64,000 bases of DNA from Flavobacterium tyrosinilyticum (GTDB lineage: Bacteria; Bacteroidota; Bacteroidia; Flavobacteriales; Flavobacteriaceae). The position numbers and the translations under genes were made by a program. Positions 61,795-64,000 of the stretch are shown here, piece by piece. The DNA is taken from positions 1,195,383 to 1,259,382 of the forward strand of contig NZ_JAMOKG010000001.1 in NCBI RefSeq assembly GCF_023656565.1. Reading direction: 5' to 3'. The stretch's first letter is position 1, and every line of letters starts with the position of its first letter. The notes under the pieces are model-generated. The model had not been told where the DNA came from. It did not search any database and worked only from the letters and a program-made list of their open reading frames with translations.

Positions 61795-63852
61795 ATGAAA
61801 AAACAATTTGCTAAACCTGTGTTTGGTGTGATATCTGCAATGTTTGCAATTACCGCAGCCCAAGCTCAAACAGCGCCAAAAGAGCCAGGTATTAATGTGT
61901 CTTATATGGATACGAAAATAAGCCCAAGTCAGGATTTTTTCAAATATGTAAACGGAACTTGGTTAGAAAAAACAGAAATCCCAAGTGATCGTACGACATG
62001 GGGAAGTTTTAATGAGCTGATTAAAAAAACGGACAAAGATGTAATGGCAGTTTTACAAGAAGCTTCAAAAAATCCAAAGTATAAATCAAATACAGATCAA
62101 GGAAAAGCAGTTAACCTGTTTAATACTTATCTAGATTCTATCGGAAGAAATAAAAGAGGAATCGAGCCATTAAAACCATATCTGAAAAAAATTGACGCAA
62201 TTAAAAACATTGCCGATGTTCAGAAATATTTGGTTGAAATGGAAAAAGAAGGAAATGCTGGATTTTTCGGAATTTACATTGGAGCTGATGATAAAGACAG
62301 TTCTAAAAACTCTGTAAATTTAGGGCCAAGCCAATTAGGACTTTCAGATAAAGATTATTACACTTCTGATGACAAAGATTCTAAAGAAAAACGTGCGAAA
62401 TATGAATTGCATGTTGCAAGAATGCTTCAGTTTATTGGAGAATCTCCAGAAAAAGCAAAACAAAGCGCTGCTGAAATTTTAGCTCTTGAAACAGAATTGT
62501 CAAAACCAAGATTAAACAGAGTTGAAAGAAGAGACAGTCGTTTGCAATATAATCCAATGACAGTTGCTGAACTTCAAAAATTGACTCCTGCTATTAAATG
62601 GAACGAATATTTTGCTGGCTTAGGAATTACTAATTTACAGAATGTAATTGTTTCTGAGCCTAAATATATGACTGCTTTAGAAACTGTTTTCAAAGAAAAC
62701 AAAGTTGCACAATGGAAAGAATACCTAAAATGGGATTTATTAAACAATTCTGCAAGTAAATTGACAACAGCAATTGATCAAGCTAATTTTGATTTTTACA
62801 GCAAAACATTAAGAGGTGCAATTAAACAGCTTCCGGCTGAAGAAAGAGCACTGAATGTTGTTAACGGAAATGTTGGTGAAGCTCTTGGAAAACTGTATGT
62901 AGAGAAGGTTTTTCCAGCTGAGGCTAAAACTAAAGCGATTGATATGATTCATAATGTTATCACGGCTTACCAAAACCGTATTAACAATTTAACTTGGATG
63001 TCTAAAGACACTAAGGCAAAAGCAATCGAAAAGCTGAACAAAATAACAATTAAAGTTGGATACCCTGATAAATGGAAAGATTATTCTGCTTTGGAAATTA
63101 AAAGTATTGCAGAAGGAGGAAGCTATTTTGAGAATTCTAAAAACCTGGCGTTATGGAGATTTAAGAAAAGCATCGATAAATTGTCTAAGCCAGTTGATAA
63201 AACAGAATGGCACATGTCGCCTCAAACGGTAAATGCTTACTACAATCCATCTTATAACGAAATTGTATTCCCAGCTGCAATCCTACAGCCGCCTTTCTAT
63301 AATTATCAAGCTGACGAAGCAGTTAATTATGGTGGAATTGGTGCTGTAATTGGTCACGAGATTTCTCACGGATTTGATGATTCTGGTGCACGTTACAATG
63401 CAGAAGGAAATTTGGTTGACTGGTGGACAGAAGATGATTTGAAACAATTTACTGCTCTTGGAACAGATTTAGCGAATCAATACAGTGCTCTTGAGCCTCT
63501 GCCAGGAATTCACGTTGATGGTAATTTTACTTTAGGTGAGAACATTGGTGACTTAGGCGGAATCAATGCTGCTTATGACGGTTTGCAATTGTATTTGAAA
63601 GCTCATGGAAACCCAGGTTTAATCGACGGATTTACACCAGAACAACGTTTCTTTATTTCTTGGGCTACGGTTTGGAGAACAAAAACTAGAGACGAAGCGA
63701 TTAAAAATCAAGTAAAAACAGATCCGCACTCTCCAGGTATGTACAGAGCTTACGTTCCAATTCAGAATGTTGATGCTTTCTACAAAGCTTTCGATATTAA
63801 GAAAGGTGATAAAATGTATGTTGAACCAGAAAAACGAGTTAAAATCTGGTAA
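61795..63852 (+). CDS. M13 family zinc metallopeptidase (PepO/neprilysin-like)
   Basis: A 685-residue exported endopeptidase of the M13 family. A signal peptide (~22 residues, ending AQAQ) is followed by the neprilysin-type N-terminal domain and the catalytic domain. The zinc motif HEISH is at residues 521-525, embedded in AVIGHEISHGFDDSGARYNAEGNLVDWW, and the third ligand Glu582 is in GENIGDLGGINAAYDGL, the family's E-N-I-x-D. The substrate-binding N-A-Y-Y in QTVNAYYNPSYNEIVFPAAILQPPF is present. It is complete, periplasmic or secreted, and would degrade short peptides. A terminator follows within 20 bases. Confidence 0.96.
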   Translation: MKKQFAKPVFGVISAMFAITAAQAQTAPKEPGINVSYMDTKISPSQDFFKYVNGTWLEKTEIPSDRTTWGSFNELIKKTDKDVMAVLQEASKNPKYKSNTDQGKAVNLFNTYLDSIGRNKRGIEPLKPYLKKIDAIKNIADVQKYLVEMEKEGNAGFFGIYIGADDKDSSKNSVNLGPSQLGLSDKDYYTSDDKDSKEKRAKYELHVARMLQFIGESPEKAKQSAAEILALETELSKPRLNRVERRDSRLQYNPMTVAELQKLTPAIKWNEYFAGLGITNLQNVIVSEPKYMTALETVFKENKVAQWKEYLKWDLLNNSASKLTTAIDQANFDFYSKTLRGAIKQLPAEERALNVVNGNVGEALGKLYVEKVFPAEAKTKAIDMIHNVITAYQNRINNLTWMSKDTKAKAIEKLNKITIKVGYPDKWKDYSALEIKSIAEGGSYFENSKNLALWRFKKSIDKLSKPVDKTEWHMSPQTVNAYYNPSYNEIVFPAAILQPPFYNYQADEAVNYGGIGAVIGHEISHGFDDSGARYNAEGNLVDWWTEDDLKQFTALGTDLANQYSALEPLPGIHVDGNFTLGENIGDLGGINAAYDGLQLYLKAHGNPGLIDGFTPEQRFFISWATVWRTKTRDEAIKNQVKTDPHSPGMYRAYVPIQNVDAFYKAFDIKKGDKMYVEPEKRVKIW

Positions 63853-63870
63853 TCAATTTTAATAATTCAA

Positions 63871-63905
63871 AAAAGGGCGGTTCCGAATTTGGGAACCGCC
63901 CTTTT
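63871..63905. terminator. terminator after the M13 peptidase gene
   Basis: A 14-bp GC-rich stem (AAAAGGGCGGTTCC with GGAACCGCCCTTTT) around an ATTTG-type loop, followed by T residues. It may work on both strands for convergent genes. Confidence 0.92.
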
Positions 63906-63960
63906 TGATTATTTTAAGATATTAAAAAGATGTTCCGTAGGAACATAATCTGATCTGTGA

Positions 63961-64000
63961 TTATTTTAAATGACTGTAAATGTATGCTTCAATTGCTTTT
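63961..64000 (-). CDS. possible 3' end of a minus-strand gene
   Basis: Reading the minus strand from the window edge gives KAIEAYIYSHLK then a TAA stop (63961-63963). Twelve residues cannot identify a family, but a convergent gene here would fit the bidirectional terminator at 63871. The stretch 63906-63960 holds only AT-rich sequence and a short palindrome, GATGTTCCGTAGGAACAT. Confidence 0.3.
   Translation of the reverse strand, partial: KAIEAYIYSHLK

Noticed and set aside
63925..63945. parS-like palindrome GATGTTCCGTAGGAACAT
   Set aside because: It has arms resembling parS (GTTCC/GGAAC) but a different centre, so it does not match the ParB consensus.

Overview
The window is AT-rich chromosomal DNA of a gliding Bacteroidetes bacterium, almost certainly a Flavobacterium close to F. 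johnsoniae. The evidence is a complete sprC-sprD-sprB-sprF gliding-motility operon with a type IX secretion (T9SS) sorting domain on SprB, promoters of the Bacteroidetes form TTG-N16-19-TAnnTTTG, A-rich leaders rather than Shine-Dalgarno sites, and family types such as DUF4837, FeoB-associated Cys-rich protein and GxxExxY. No rRNA, tRNA, CRISPR array, prophage or transposase gene was seen. Every functional call comes from reading motifs, not from a search.

Layout. 1-514 is non-coding: a 20-copy 14-bp tandem array, a second repeat patch and two palindromes matching the ParB-binding parS site. mnmG follows (515-2386), then two more parS-like sites, so this end is probably origin-proximal. 2.7-7.6 kb holds a methyltransferase, an OmpH/Skp-like lipoprotein, a PIF1-type helicase with a C-terminal HTH region, and a small secreted-protein gene broken by a one-base frameshift. 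7.8-17.7 kb holds housekeeping genes: a coiled-coil exported protein, an HU/SPOR protein, dprA, trpS, a PlsC acyltransferase, recA, a thioesterase, a DoxX-like protein and a DNA polymerase III delta' subunit. Between trpS and the acyltransferase a GxxExxY gene sits inside near-perfect 39-nt inverted repeats.

18.2-45.4 kb is the seven-gene gliding operon: two exported proteins, a short exported protein, SprC, SprD (PorP-like barrel, about 900-residue Ala/Lys coiled coil, SPOR-like end), SprB (about 5,900 residues, about 52 SprB-type repeats, T9SS type B C-terminus) and SprF (PorP-like). Together they would make, export and anchor the mobile surface adhesin.

45.6-51.1 kb holds pgk, a LysM lytic transglycosylase, a DUF4837 lipoprotein, a DUF1579 lipoprotein and an ElaA-type acetyltransferase. 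51.2-54.9 kb is a minus-strand cluster (rnpA, DUF4349, S41 protease, OmpA-like). 55-57.7 kb carries a second PlsC acyltransferase, an acyl-ACP desaturase and an HD hydrolase. 57.7-61.6 kb (minus) carries two paralogous 39-40-residue membrane proteins, the feoA-feoB-FeoB-associated iron uptake operon and a SCO protein. An M13 metallopeptidase and its terminator close the window.

The best second looks are the parS cluster beside the tandem array, the inverted-repeat-flanked GxxExxY gene and the related intergenic palindromes, the seven-repeat super-period inside SprB with one foreign domain inserted, the SprD architecture, and several unannotated-looking small membrane proteins.
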